Shown one piece after another: positions 52,686 through 64,000 of a stretch of DNA of 64,000 nucleotides (within the stretch, counting starts at the first letter, position 1; every line of letters starts with the position of its first letter). Location: positions 124,001-188,000 of the forward strand of contig NZ_JACHJI010000001.1 of the NCBI RefSeq assembly GCF_014203535.1, in the 5' to 3' direction. Below the pieces are notes generated by a model, which did no database searches, was not told the DNA's origin, and saw only the letters and a list, made by a program, of their open reading frames with translations. Both the position numbers and the translations under genes were made by a program. This DNA comes from Streptomyces griseomycini. GTDB taxonomy: Bacteria > Actinomycetota > Actinomycetes > Streptomycetales > Streptomycetaceae.

Positions 52686-53021
52686 CTAGATCTCGCCCCG
52701 CAGTTTGGCGAGCGCCTCGGCGAGGATCGCCTCGCCGTCCGCGTCGCTGCGCCGCTCCCGCACGTAGGCGAGGTGCGTCTTGTAGGGCTCGGTGCGCGGT
52801 GGGTCCGGGGGATTGTCGCGGTCCTGCCCGGCCGGAAAGCCGCAGCGGGGGCAGTCCCAGGTCTCGGGCACCTGCGCGTCGCTCGCGAAGCTCGGCTGTG
52901 TCTCGTGCCCGTTGGAGCACCAGAAGGAGACGCGCAGCCGCGGCGCGGACTCGCCGCGCTCGGCCTCGCCCATCGGCCCCGCCCCGACCCGGCTCCCCCG
53001 GATCGCGTTGCCACTTGCCAC
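52686..53021 (-). CDS. RNA polymerase-binding protein, RbpA paralogue (RbpB-like)
   Basis: This 111-residue protein has the RbpA architecture: basic N-terminal RGSRVGAGPMGEAERGE, a zinc-ribbon-like core with WCSNGHE and WDCPRCG, then the sigma-interacting helix THLAYVRERRSDADGEAIL. True RbpA has a THWDMLxERR helix, so this divergent form is more likely the paralogue. It probably modulates HrdB-type polymerase. GTG 53021 follows GGGAG. Confidence 0.88.
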   Translation of the reverse strand: MASGNAIRGSRVGAGPMGEAERGESAPRLRVSFWCSNGHETQPSFASDAQVPETWDCPRCGFPAGQDRDNPPDPPRTEPYKTHLAYVRERRSDADGEAILAEALAKLRGEI

Positions 53022-53086
53022 GGTGTAACTCCCTGCGTGATGGTGCCGCGAAGCGAGTCGGCGTGCCGCTCCGCTGCGAGCGCCTC

Positions 53087-53092
53087 AGTCTA
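53087..53092 (-). promoter_or_regulatory. -10 element of the RbpA-paralogue gene
   Basis: TAGACT on the minus strand fits the Streptomyces -10 and lies 66 nt upstream of the GTG start. The -35 (around TGGACG) is weak. Confidence 0.4.
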
Positions 53093-53144
53093 CGTAAGGC
53101 CCAACGCGCGTCCAGTGTCCGGAGTTACCACCCCCACGTCCAGA

Positions 53145-53200
53145 CGCAGGCCCCATGATAGGCCGCGCCGTGCCGCGCGTACCGAACATGGGGCCTTGCG
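53145..53200. terminator. secG terminator
   Basis: CGCAGGCCCCATG (53145-53157) pairs with CATGGGGCC(T)TGCG (53187-53200), 13 bp with one bulge and a 29-nt loop, 42 nt beyond the secG stop. Confidence 0.7.
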
Positions 53201-53241
53201 TGGGGAATGCGCCGGGGACGGGTGCGGGGTGTCCCCTCGGC

Positions 53242-53472
53242 TCAGTTGTTCACCTTCATCATGATGCCGAGCACCACGATGCACGCGAACCAGAGCAGAC
53301 CGACCACCACGGTGATCCGGTCGAGGTTGCGCTCGGCGACCGAGGAGCCGCCGACGGAGGACTGCATGCCACCACCGAACATGTCGGAGAGGCCGCCGCC
53401 CTTCCCCTTGTGCATCAGCACCAGCAGCATCAGCAGCAGGCTGAAGACGATCAGGGCGATGGAGAACCCCAT
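53242..53472 (-). CDS. secG: Preprotein translocase subunit SecG
   Basis: This 76-residue protein has two transmembrane helices flanking the conserved loop MHKGKGGGLSDMFGGG. It is a non-essential stabiliser of SecYEG. ATG 53472 is used; GTG 53478 two codons upstream is equally possible. It sits downstream of tpiA, as in many actinobacteria. Confidence 0.94.
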   Translation of the reverse strand: MGFSIALIVFSLLLMLLVLMHKGKGGGLSDMFGGGMQSSVGGSSVAERNLDRITVVVGLLWFACIVVLGIMMKVNN

Positions 53473-53513
53473 AACCACGGCTGGACCAACTTCCTCGGAT
53501 TCGGATGGACGAC

Positions 53514-53542
53514 GCGGGGCCCAGCACAGGGCTGGACCCCGC
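53514..53542. terminator. Hairpin after tpiA
   Basis: A 12-bp stem (53514-53525 with 53531-53542) has one mismatch and an ACAGG loop, 56 nt after the tpiA stop, between tpiA and secG. Confidence 0.65.
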
Positions 53543-53597
53543 AAGGGTACGACGGATCGCCGCTAGCGCATACTCACTGCCTGCCGGTTCGTCCGGC

Positions 53598-54374
53598 TCA
53601 CTGGTCGCGGAAGCGGACGATCTTGACGAACTCGTCCGCGTCCAGCGAGGCACCGCCGACCAGCGCGCCGTCGATGTCGGCCTGCGCCATGATCTCGGCG
53701 ACGTTGCCGGCCTTCACGGAGCCGCCGTACTGGATGCGGACCTTGTCGGCGACCTCCTGCGAGTACAGCTCGGCGATCTTGCCGCGGACGGCGGCGCAGA
53801 CCTCCTGGGCGTCCTCGGCGCCGCAGACCTTGCCGGTGCCGATGGCCCAGACGGGCTCGTAGGCGATCACGATCGTCTCGGCCTGCTCGGCCGGGATGTC
53901 CTTCAGACCGCCCTCGACCTGGGCGAGGGTGTGGGTGACGTGGTTGCCCGCCTCGCGGACCTCCAGCTCCTCGCCGACGCAGAGGATGGGGGTGATGCCG
54001 TGCTTGTAGGCGGCCTTCACCTTGGCGTTCACGAGTTCGTCGGTCTCGCCGTGGTACTGGCGGCGCTCGGAGTGGCCGATCGCGACGTAGGTGCACTTCA
54101 GCTTGGCCAGCATGGGGCCGGAGATCTCGCCGGTGTAGGCACCGCCGTCGTGCGCCGAGATGTCCTGGGCGCCGTACTTGATCCTCAGCTTGTCCCCGTC
54201 GACGAGGGTCTGCACGGACCGCAGGTCGGTGAAGGGCGGCAGGACGGCGACCTCGACGGCCTCGTAGTCCTTGTCGGCCAGGGCGAAGGCGAGCTTCTGG
54301 ACGTGGGCGATGGCCTCCAGGTGGTTGAGGTTCATCTTCCAGTTGCCCGCCATCAGCGGCGTGCGCGTGCTCAT
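53598..54374 (-). CDS. tpiA: Triosephosphate isomerase
   Basis: This 258-residue TIM barrel has [10 protein letters not shown], the catalytic His in AIGHSERR, the catalytic Glu in [12 protein letters not shown] and the phosphate loop [10 protein letters not shown]. It lies 5 nt downstream of pgk in the same operon. Confidence 0.97.
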   Translation of the reverse strand: MSTRTPLMAGNWKMNLNHLEAIAHVQKLAFALADKDYEAVEVAVLPPFTDLRSVQTLVDGDKLRIKYGAQDISAHDGGAYTGEISGPMLAKLKCTYVAIGHSERRQYHGETDELVNAKVKAAYKHGITPILCVGEELEVREAGNHVTHTLAQVEGGLKDIPAEQAETIVIAYEPVWAIGTGKVCGAEDAQEVCAAVRGKIAELYSQEVADKVRIQYGGSVKAGNVAEIMAQADIDGALVGGASLDADEFVKIVRFRDQ

Positions 54375-54379
54375 CGAGG

Positions 54380-55591
54380 TCAGTCCTCCAGTGCGGCGAG
54401 GCCGGGGAGCGTCTTGCCCTCGAGGTATTCGAGGGAGGCGCCGCCTCCGGTCGAGATGTGGCCGAATGCCTGCTCGTCGAAGCCCAGGGTACGGACCGCC
54501 GCGGCGGAGTCTCCGCCGCCCACCACGGTGAAGCCCGGGGAGTCGATGAGGGCCTGGGCGACCGCCTTGGTGCCCTCGGCGTAGTCGGGGTGCTCGAAGA
54601 CGCCCATCGGGCCGTTCCAGAAGACGGTGGCGGCGTCGGCGAGCTTCGAGGCGTACAGCTTGCGGGTCTCGGGACCGATGTCCAGACCCTCCTGGTCGGC
54701 CGGGATGGCGTCCGCGGCGACGGTGGTGGGGTGGGTGGCGGCCTTGGCCTTCAGGTCGGGGAACTCGGTGGAGACGAGGACGTCGACCGGGAGGACCAGC
54801 TCGACGCCGTTCTTCTCCGCGCGCTCCATGTACTCCCGGACCGCCGGGATCTGGTCCTCCTGGAGGAGGGAGATGCCGACCTCGTAGCCCTTGGCCTTGA
54901 GGAAGGTGTACGCCATGCCGCCGCCGATGAGGAGCCGGTCGGCCTTGCCGAGCAGCTGGTCGATGACGGCGAGCTTGTCGGAGACCTTGGCACCGCCGAG
55001 GGCGACGACGTAGGGCCGCTTGACGTCCTCGGTGAGCTTCCTCAGGACGCCGACCTCGGTGGCGATGAGGTACCCGGCGTAGTGCGGCAGGCGGGCCGGG
55101 AGGTCGTACACCGAGGCGTGCCTCCGGTGCACCGCGCCGAAGCCGTCGCCGACGTAGACGTCGGCGAGCTCGGCGAGCCGGTCGGCGAAGGCGCCGCGCT
55201 CGGCGTCGTCCTTGCTGGTCTCACCCGCGTTGAAGCGCAGGTTCTCGACGACGGCGACCTGCCCGTCGGCGAGGCCGGCGACGGTGGACGTGGCGGACTC
55301 GCCGACGGTGTCCGTCGCGAAGGCCACGTCGGCGCCGAGGAGTTCACCGAGGCGCGCGGCGGCCGGGGCGAGGGAGAAGGCGGGGTCCGGGGCGCCCTTG
55401 GGGCGGCCCAGGTGCGAGGCGACGACCACGCGGGCGCCCGCCTCGGCGAGGGCCTTGACGGTGGGCAGCACCGCGCGGATGCGGCCGTCGTCGGTGATGG
55501 TGGTGCCGTCCAGCGGCACGTTGAGGTCGGCGCGGACGAAGACCCGCTTGCCCGCGACGCCTTCGGAGAGGAGTTCGTCGATCGTCTTCAT
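54380..55591 (-). CDS. pgk: Phosphoglycerate kinase
   Basis: This 403-residue kinase has [16 protein letters not shown] at the N-terminus and [18 protein letters not shown] and GGGDSAAAV towards the C-terminus. A GGGAG ribosome site precedes ATG 55591. Three 10-bp direct repeats lie immediately upstream. Confidence 0.97.
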   Translation of the reverse strand: MKTIDELLSEGVAGKRVFVRADLNVPLDGTTITDDGRIRAVLPTVKALAEAGARVVVASHLGRPKGAPDPAFSLAPAAARLGELLGADVAFATDTVGESATSTVAGLADGQVAVVENLRFNAGETSKDDAERGAFADRLAELADVYVGDGFGAVHRRHASVYDLPARLPHYAGYLIATEVGVLRKLTEDVKRPYVVALGGAKVSDKLAVIDQLLGKADRLLIGGGMAYTFLKAKGYEVGISLLQEDQIPAVREYMERAEKNGVELVLPVDVLVSTEFPDLKAKAATHPTTVAADAIPADQEGLDIGPETRKLYASKLADAATVFWNGPMGVFEHPDYAEGTKAVAQALIDSPGFTVVGGGDSAAAVRTLGFDEQAFGHISTGGGASLEYLEGKTLPGLAALED

Positions 55592-55610
55592 GGGGGCTCC
55601 CTGGTTAGAG

Positions 55611-55640
55611 CTCGTGTTCGCTCGTGATCGCTCGTGATCG
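55611..55640. repeat. Three 10-bp direct repeats upstream of pgk
   Basis: CTCGTGTTCG, CTCGTGATCG and CTCGTGATCG follow each other without gaps, 20-49 nt upstream of the pgk start. The 10-bp period places each copy on the same face of the DNA helix, as for cooperative regulator binding. Confidence 0.8.
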
Positions 55641-55669
55641 AAAGAGGGCGACTGTTCCGATACGCGCGT

Positions 55670-55709
55670 CAGGGCTCGGACAGCGCGTTGCCGCGCCGGC
55701 CGAGCCCTG
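55670..55709. terminator. Hairpin after gap
   Basis: CAGGGCTCGG (55670-55679) pairs perfectly with 55700-55709 around a 20-nt loop that can form a further GCGC stem. It lies 29 nt after the gap stop and may attenuate readthrough into pgk. Confidence 0.65.
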
Positions 55710-55737
55710 CACTCATATCAGGCCGCCTGCTCCACGA

Positions 55738-59929
<4,192 letters not shown>

Positions 59930-60031
59930 GAACCCCAAGACCTCCCCCTAGAGGTGGTCCGCCACAGCAGCGAACAGATGCCAGGCTCATGACACATCAT
60001 GATCGAGTCAAGGGTGCCTCAGCGACACGCG

Positions 60032-60074
60032 GAGGCCGGTACCGGTCACCCGACTGGGCTCCGGCACCGGCCTC
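60032..60074. terminator. Terminator of the uvrC-rapZ-yvcK-whiA operon
   Basis: GAGGCCGGTACCGG (60032-60045) pairs with 60061-60074 with one mismatch, and outer GTCAAG/CTTGAC segments can extend it. It lies 12 nt past the whiA stop. Confidence 0.75.
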
Positions 60075-60085
60075 TTGACGGATCG

Positions 60086-61075
60086 TCAGCCAACGAGGTT
60101 GTCGGCGAGCTCCTCGCTGAGATTGGCCTCCGTGCCCGGGATGCCGAGGTCGGCGGCGCGCTTGTCGGCCATGGCGAGCAGCCGGCGGATGCGGCCGGCC
60201 ACGGCGTCCTTGGTCAGCGGCGGGTCGGCGAGCGCGCCCAGCTCCTCCAGGGAGGCCTGCTTGTGCTCCATGCGCAGCCGGCCGGCGGCGGCGAGGTGCT
60301 CGGGGACGTCCTCGCCGAGGATCTCCAGGGCGCGCTGCACCCGGGCGCCGGCGGCGACGGCCGCGCGGGCGGAGCGGCGCAGGTTGGCGTCGTCGAAGTT
60401 GGCCAGCCGGTTCGCCGTGGCCCGCACCTCGCGGCGCATCCGGCGCTCCTCCCAGGCCAGCACCGACTCGTGGGCGCCGAGCCGGGTGAGCAGGGCGCCG
60501 ATCGCGTCGCCGTCGCGCACGACGACCCGGTCCACGCCGCGCACCTCGCGCGCCTTGGCGCCGATCGACAGGCGACGGGCGGCGCCGACCAGGGCGAGCG
60601 CGGCCTCGGGGCCGGGGCAGGTCACCTCCAGGGAGGAGGAGCGGCCCGGTTCGGTGAGCGAGCCGTGCGCCAGGAAGGCCCCGCGCCACGCCGCCTCGGC
60701 GTCGCAGGTGGCTCCCGAGACCACCTGCGGGGGCAGGCCGCGGATCGGGCGGCCACGGCCGTCCACCAGACCGGTCTGGCGGGCCAGCTGGTCGCCGCCC
60801 GCGACCACGCGCACGACGTAGCGCGAGCCGCGGCGCAGCCCGCCCGGGGCCATCACGATCAGTTCGGAGCTGTGGCCGAAGATCTCCAGGATGTCCCGCT
60901 TGAGCCGGCGGGCCGCCATCGCGGTGTCCAGCTCGGCCTCGATCACGATGCGCCCGCTCACCAGGTGGAGGCCGCCGGCGAACCGCAGGACGGCGGAGAC
61001 CTCCGCCTTTCTGCAGCAGGTCCGGGTGACGGGGAGCCGGGAGATCTCGTCCTTCACCGCTGCCGTCATCGCCAT
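60086..61075 (-). CDS. whiA: Sporulation regulator WhiA
   Basis: This 329-residue protein is a degenerate LAGLIDADG homing-endonuclease fold (about residues 20-220) fused to a C-terminal helix-turn-helix ([20 protein letters not shown]). With WhiB it activates sporulation-septation genes in Streptomyces. ATG 61075 and ATG 61069 are both possible; GGAAGGA precedes them. It overlaps yvcK by 10 nt. Confidence 0.97.
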   Translation of the reverse strand: MAMTAAVKDEISRLPVTRTCCRKAEVSAVLRFAGGLHLVSGRIVIEAELDTAMAARRLKRDILEIFGHSSELIVMAPGGLRRGSRYVVRVVAGGDQLARQTGLVDGRGRPIRGLPPQVVSGATCDAEAAWRGAFLAHGSLTEPGRSSSLEVTCPGPEAALALVGAARRLSIGAKAREVRGVDRVVVRDGDAIGALLTRLGAHESVLAWEERRMRREVRATANRLANFDDANLRRSARAAVAAGARVQRALEILGEDVPEHLAAAGRLRMEHKQASLEELGALADPPLTKDAVAGRIRRLLAMADKRAADLGIPGTEANLSEELADNLVG

Positions 61076-62133
61076 GGGCCGATCCTTCCATGCATCCGAA
61101 AAATACGGTCGTACGCGGCGGCCAGCAGCTCCGGGTCGTGCCGGGGGCTTCCGTCGGGCCGGGCCACCGGCGCCAGCTCGACCGCGGCCCCGAACCGCTT
61201 GGCGGCGTCGGTCAGGGAGTCGCGGTCGGGCACGGCGGCCTCGTCGGCCAGCACCACGTCCAGGGCGAGTTTAGGGGCGTGTCGTCCCAAAACCTCCAAA
61301 TGACGCTGCGGGGAGAAGCCCTCGGTTTCTCCCGGCTGCGGGGCGAGGTTCAGGGAGAGTACCCGGCGCGCCTTCGTCTGGACGAGGGCGTCCAGCAGTT
61401 CCGGCACGAGCAGGTGCGGGATGACCGAGGAGAACCAGGAGCCGGGGCCGAGCACCACCCAGTCCGCGTCGAGGACCGCCTCGACCGCCTCGGGGACGGC
61501 GGGCGGGTCGTGGGGCACGAGGTGCACGGACTGCACCTCGCCGGGGGTGAGGGCGACGGTCGCCTGTCCGCGGACGGTGTCCACGGCCTCCGGGCGCTCG
61601 GGGTCGTGCCCCTTGACCAGCGCCTGGAGCTCCAGCGGCACCGCGGACATGGGCAGCACGCGCCCGTGCGCGCCGAGCAGCCGGCCCACCAGGTCCAGGG
61701 CCTGGACGTGGTCGCCGAGCTGCTCCCACAGGGCGACGATCAGCAGATTGCCGACCGCGTGCTCGTGCAGGTCGCCCTTGGACTGGAAGCGGTGCTGGAT
61801 GACCCGGGCCCAGGTCTGGCCCCAGTCGTCGTCGCCGCACAGCGCGGCCAGCGCCTTGCGCAGGTCGCCGGGCGGCAGCACGCCCAGCTCGTCGCGCAGG
61901 CGCCCGCTGGAGCCGCCGTCGTCGGCCACGGTGACGACGGCGGTGAGGTCGCCGGTGATCCGGCGCAGCGCGGCGAGCGAGGCGGACAGCCCCATGCCGC
62001 CGCCGAGCGCGACGACCTTGGGCTGGGTGCCCCGGCGGCGCGGTCTCGCACCGCGGGTCTCGACCGGCCGGCCGGCGCGCCCCTCGGGGACCGCCCTGCG
62101 CAGCCGGCTCAGCCGCGGAGTACGTGGTGTCAT
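61066..62133 (-). CDS. yvcK: YvcK/CofD-like UDP-sugar-binding protein
   Basis: This 355-residue CofD-fold protein has [35 protein letters not shown] and [15 protein letters not shown]. In Bacillus YvcK is needed for gluconeogenic growth and peptidoglycan synthesis. The first ~36 residues are a basic, low-complexity extension before the fold. Confidence 0.95.
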   Translation of the reverse strand: MTPRTPRLSRLRRAVPEGRAGRPVETRGARPRRRGTQPKVVALGGGMGLSASLAALRRITGDLTAVVTVADDGGSSGRLRDELGVLPPGDLRKALAALCGDDDWGQTWARVIQHRFQSKGDLHEHAVGNLLIVALWEQLGDHVQALDLVGRLLGAHGRVLPMSAVPLELQALVKGHDPERPEAVDTVRGQATVALTPGEVQSVHLVPHDPPAVPEAVEAVLDADWVVLGPGSWFSSVIPHLLVPELLDALVQTKARRVLSLNLAPQPGETEGFSPQRHLEVLGRHAPKLALDVVLADEAAVPDRDSLTDAAKRFGAAVELAPVARPDGSPRHDPELLAAAYDRIFRMHGRIGPWR

Positions 62134-63134
62134 TCCCGTCCCATGTCCCGGTGGACGACCACCGTCTCCACGCCCTCGGCGGCGAGCCGGGCGGCGAGCT
62201 TCTCCGACATGGCGACCGACCGGTGCTTGCCGCCGGTGCAGCCGACGGCGATGGTCACGTAGCGCTTGCCCTCACGGCGGTAGCCCGCGGCGACCAGCCG
62301 CAGCAGCTCGGCGTACCGGTCGAGGAACTCCTTGGCGCCGGGCTGGTGGAAGACGTACGACGCCACCTCCTCGTTGAGGCCGGTGTACGGACGCAGCTCC
62401 GGGACCCAGTGCGGGTTGGGCAGGAAGCGCATGTCCACGACCAGGTCGGCGTCGACCGGGAGGCCGTACTTGAAGCCGAAGGACATGACGGTGGCCCGCA
62501 GCTCGGGCTCCTCCTCGCCGGCGAACTGGGCGTCCATCTTGGCGCGCAGCTCGTGCACGTTCAGGCTGGAGGTGTCGATCACCAGGTCGGCGTCGCCGCG
62601 CAGCTCGCGCAGCAGCTCCCGCTCGGCGGCGATGCCGTCGACGATGCGGCCGTCGCCCTGGAGGGGGTGCGGACGGCGCACGGACTCGAAGCGGCGCACC
62701 AGCGCCTCGTCGGAGGACTCCAGGAAGACGATCCGCCGGGTGACGCCCCGGGCGTCGAGGTCGGCCAGGGACTCGCGGAGGTTGTCGAAGAAGCGCCGGC
62801 CGCGGACGTCGACCACGACGGCGATCCGCGCCACGTTGCCCTGGGAGCGCGCGCCGAGCTCCACCATGGTGGGGATCAGCGCGGGCGGCAGGTTGTCGAC
62901 GACGAACCAGCCCAGGTCCTCCAGACACTTCGCGGCCGTCGAGCGGCCGGCCCCGGACATGCCGGAGATGATCACCAGCTCGGGGATGGCCGCCTCGGGC
63001 GTCCCGACCTTTTCCTTGCCCGTACTCACCTGTGCTCCGTCGTCCTGGCGCGCGCCGTGGAGGGTGCCGTCCGCGCCGGTCTCCTGTTGCGCCCGCTCCC
63101 GCTGCGCCGCGGGCCCTGTCTCGTGCTCGGTCAT
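62130..63134 (-). CDS. rapZ: RapZ/YvcJ-type nucleotide-binding protein
   Basis: This 334-residue protein has Walker [11 protein letters not shown] near residue 58, [17 protein letters not shown], and the C-terminal domain [17 protein letters not shown]. In E. coli RapZ controls glmZ sRNA decay; in Gram-positives the role is unclear. The ~48-residue N-terminal extension is charged and disordered. It is ATGA-coupled to yvcK. Confidence 0.95.
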   Translation of the reverse strand: MTEHETGPAAQRERAQQETGADGTLHGARQDDGAQVSTGKEKVGTPEAAIPELVIISGMSGAGRSTAAKCLEDLGWFVVDNLPPALIPTMVELGARSQGNVARIAVVVDVRGRRFFDNLRESLADLDARGVTRRIVFLESSDEALVRRFESVRRPHPLQGDGRIVDGIAAERELLRELRGDADLVIDTSSLNVHELRAKMDAQFAGEEEPELRATVMSFGFKYGLPVDADLVVDMRFLPNPHWVPELRPYTGLNEEVASYVFHQPGAKEFLDRYAELLRLVAAGYRREGKRYVTIAVGCTGGKHRSVAMSEKLAARLAAEGVETVVVHRDMGRE

Positions 63135-64000
63135 GTCTCCTGCCCCCGTCGTTCGTCCGGGGTGCCCGCGGGCACGGGCTCCCCGGGAGAACCCGCGGTC
63201 TCCCCGGGTTCTTCCACGTCTTCCATGATCTCGCCCGTCGCCGTGTTCACGGCGGGGGCGGCGGGTGCCGCCGCGGCCAGGGTCGCGGCGACCGTCTCGG
63301 CCGTCTTACGGCCTATGCCCGGAACCTCACAGATCTGATCGATTGTCGCCGACCGCAGCTTCTTCACCGAACCGAAGTGCTTGATCAGGGCCTGCTTGCG
63401 GGTCTCGCCGAGGCCCGGCACGTCGTCCAGGGGGCCGGAGCGGAAGCGCTTGGCGCGCTTGGCGCGCTGATAGGTGATCGCGAAGCGGTGGGCCTCGTCA
63501 CGGACCCGCTGGAGCAGGTAGAGGCCCTCGCTGGTGCGGGGCAGCACCACCGGGTCGTCGTCGCCCGGCAGCCACACCTCCTCCAGCCGCTTGGCGAGGC
63601 CGCAGACGGCGATGTCGTCGATGCCGAGCTCGTCCAGGGCCCGCCGGGCCGCCGCGACCTGCGGCGCGCCGCCGTCGACGACGACGAGCTGGGGCGGGTA
63701 GGCGAAGCGCTTGGGGCGGCCGTCGTCCTCGGTGAGGGTGCTCGCGGGCGGTTCGGTGAGGCCGTCGGGGGCCGTGCCGTCGACGGCCGTGCCCTCGCCG
63801 CCGTCCTCCCCGTCGGTCCACTCCCCCGTCCGCTCCTTCTCCGCGAGGTAGCGCCGGAAGCGGCGGGTGATCACCTCGTGCAGGGAGCGGACGTCGTCCT
63901 GCCCGGCGAAACTCTTGATCTGGAAGCGGCGGTACTCGCTCTTGCGGGCCAGCCCGTCCTCGAAGACGACCATGGAGGCCACCACGTCGTCGCCCTGGAG
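63131..64000 (-). CDS. uvrC: Excinuclease ABC subunit C (5' partial)
   Basis: This is the C-terminal ~289 residues of UvrC; the frame is open to the right window edge. Visible are the RNase H-like nuclease core ([36 protein letters not shown]), the catalytic-region [13 protein letters not shown], and the tandem helix-hairpin-helix ([32 protein letters not shown]). An acidic insert (about 63745-63840) and a 40-residue tail are lineage-specific. Its stop overlaps the rapZ start. Confidence 0.96.
   Translation of the reverse strand, partial: LQGDDVVASMVVFEDGLARKSEYRRFQIKSFAGQDDVRSLHEVITRRFRRYLAEKERTGEWTDGEDGGEGTAVDGTAPDGLTEPPASTLTEDDGRPKRFAYPPQLVVVDGGAPQVAAARRALDELGIDDIAVCGLAKRLEEVWLPGDDDPVVLPRTSEGLYLLQRVRDEAHRFAITYQRAKRAKRFRSGPLDDVPGLGETRKQALIKHFGSVKKLRSATIDQICEVPGIGRKTAETVAATLAAAAPAAPAVNTATGEIMEDVEEPGETAGSPGEPVPAGTPDERRGQET

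Overview
The window is high-GC actinobacterial chromosome, almost certainly Streptomyces. The evidence is very high G+C, many GTG/TTG starts, dense ATGA/GTGA stop-start overlaps, leaderless promoters, and a gene order (suf operon, cta genes, tkt-tal-zwf-opcA-pgl, secG-tpiA-pgk-gap, whiA-yvcK-rapZ-uvrC) that I recall from the central, conserved arm of S. coelicolor and relatives. No insertion sequence, prophage, CRISPR array or secondary-metabolite cluster is visible.

Layout. 1-2.4 kb: end of a polyol-type ABC transporter operon with a zinc-dependent dehydrogenase. 2.5-4.1 kb: a decayed small gene and a double TerD protein. 4.2-6.2 kb: a Ro60/Rsr-type TROVE protein preceded, on the same strand, by two unannotated Y-RNA-like noncoding RNAs. 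Each carries a tRNA-like module in circularly permuted order. In one of them a complete, canonical 76-nt tRNA with anticodon CAU and encoded CCA can be reassembled. This is the most exciting part of the window. 6.2-18.6 kb: a PhoX-type phosphatase with a PHO box, a secreted nuclease, DUF1469/DUF3618 envelope genes, dapA, a SigE-family sigma factor with its probable anti-sigma partner, dapD, and an SMR exporter with its TetR regulator. 18.6-25.3 kb: the complete suf iron-sulphur operon (sufR-B-D-Rieske-C-S-U-sufT-like) with a SufR-type operator and an iron-box-like site. 25.4-32.3 kb: an AAC(3)-family protein, an ABC exporter, and ctaA and ctaB for haem A synthesis.

32.6-39.2 kb is a pentose-phosphate operon. 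39.3-44.5 kb is an alpha-glucoside operon (GH13 enzyme, binding protein, two permeases, one permease carrying a folded extracytoplasmic insert). 44.7-49.7 kb holds an orphan solute-binding protein and a PadR-ABC-FtsX exporter unit. 50.8-56.7 kb holds pgi, an RbpA paralogue, secG and the lower-glycolysis genes tpiA-pgk-gap. 57-64 kb holds a large secreted M14 carboxypeptidase and the uvrC-rapZ-yvcK-whiA operon, with uvrC cut by the window edge.

The central carbon genes form a coherent set: pgi, zwf, opcA, pgl, tkt and tal, then tpiA, gap and pgk. YvcK and RapZ are cell-envelope or carbon-flux regulators in other bacteria, and WhiA is the sporulation regulator. Most operons end in long perfect GC-rich hairpins without U-tracts, which are listed. 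Database identities were not checked; all names rest on reading the sequence and on remembered family motifs.
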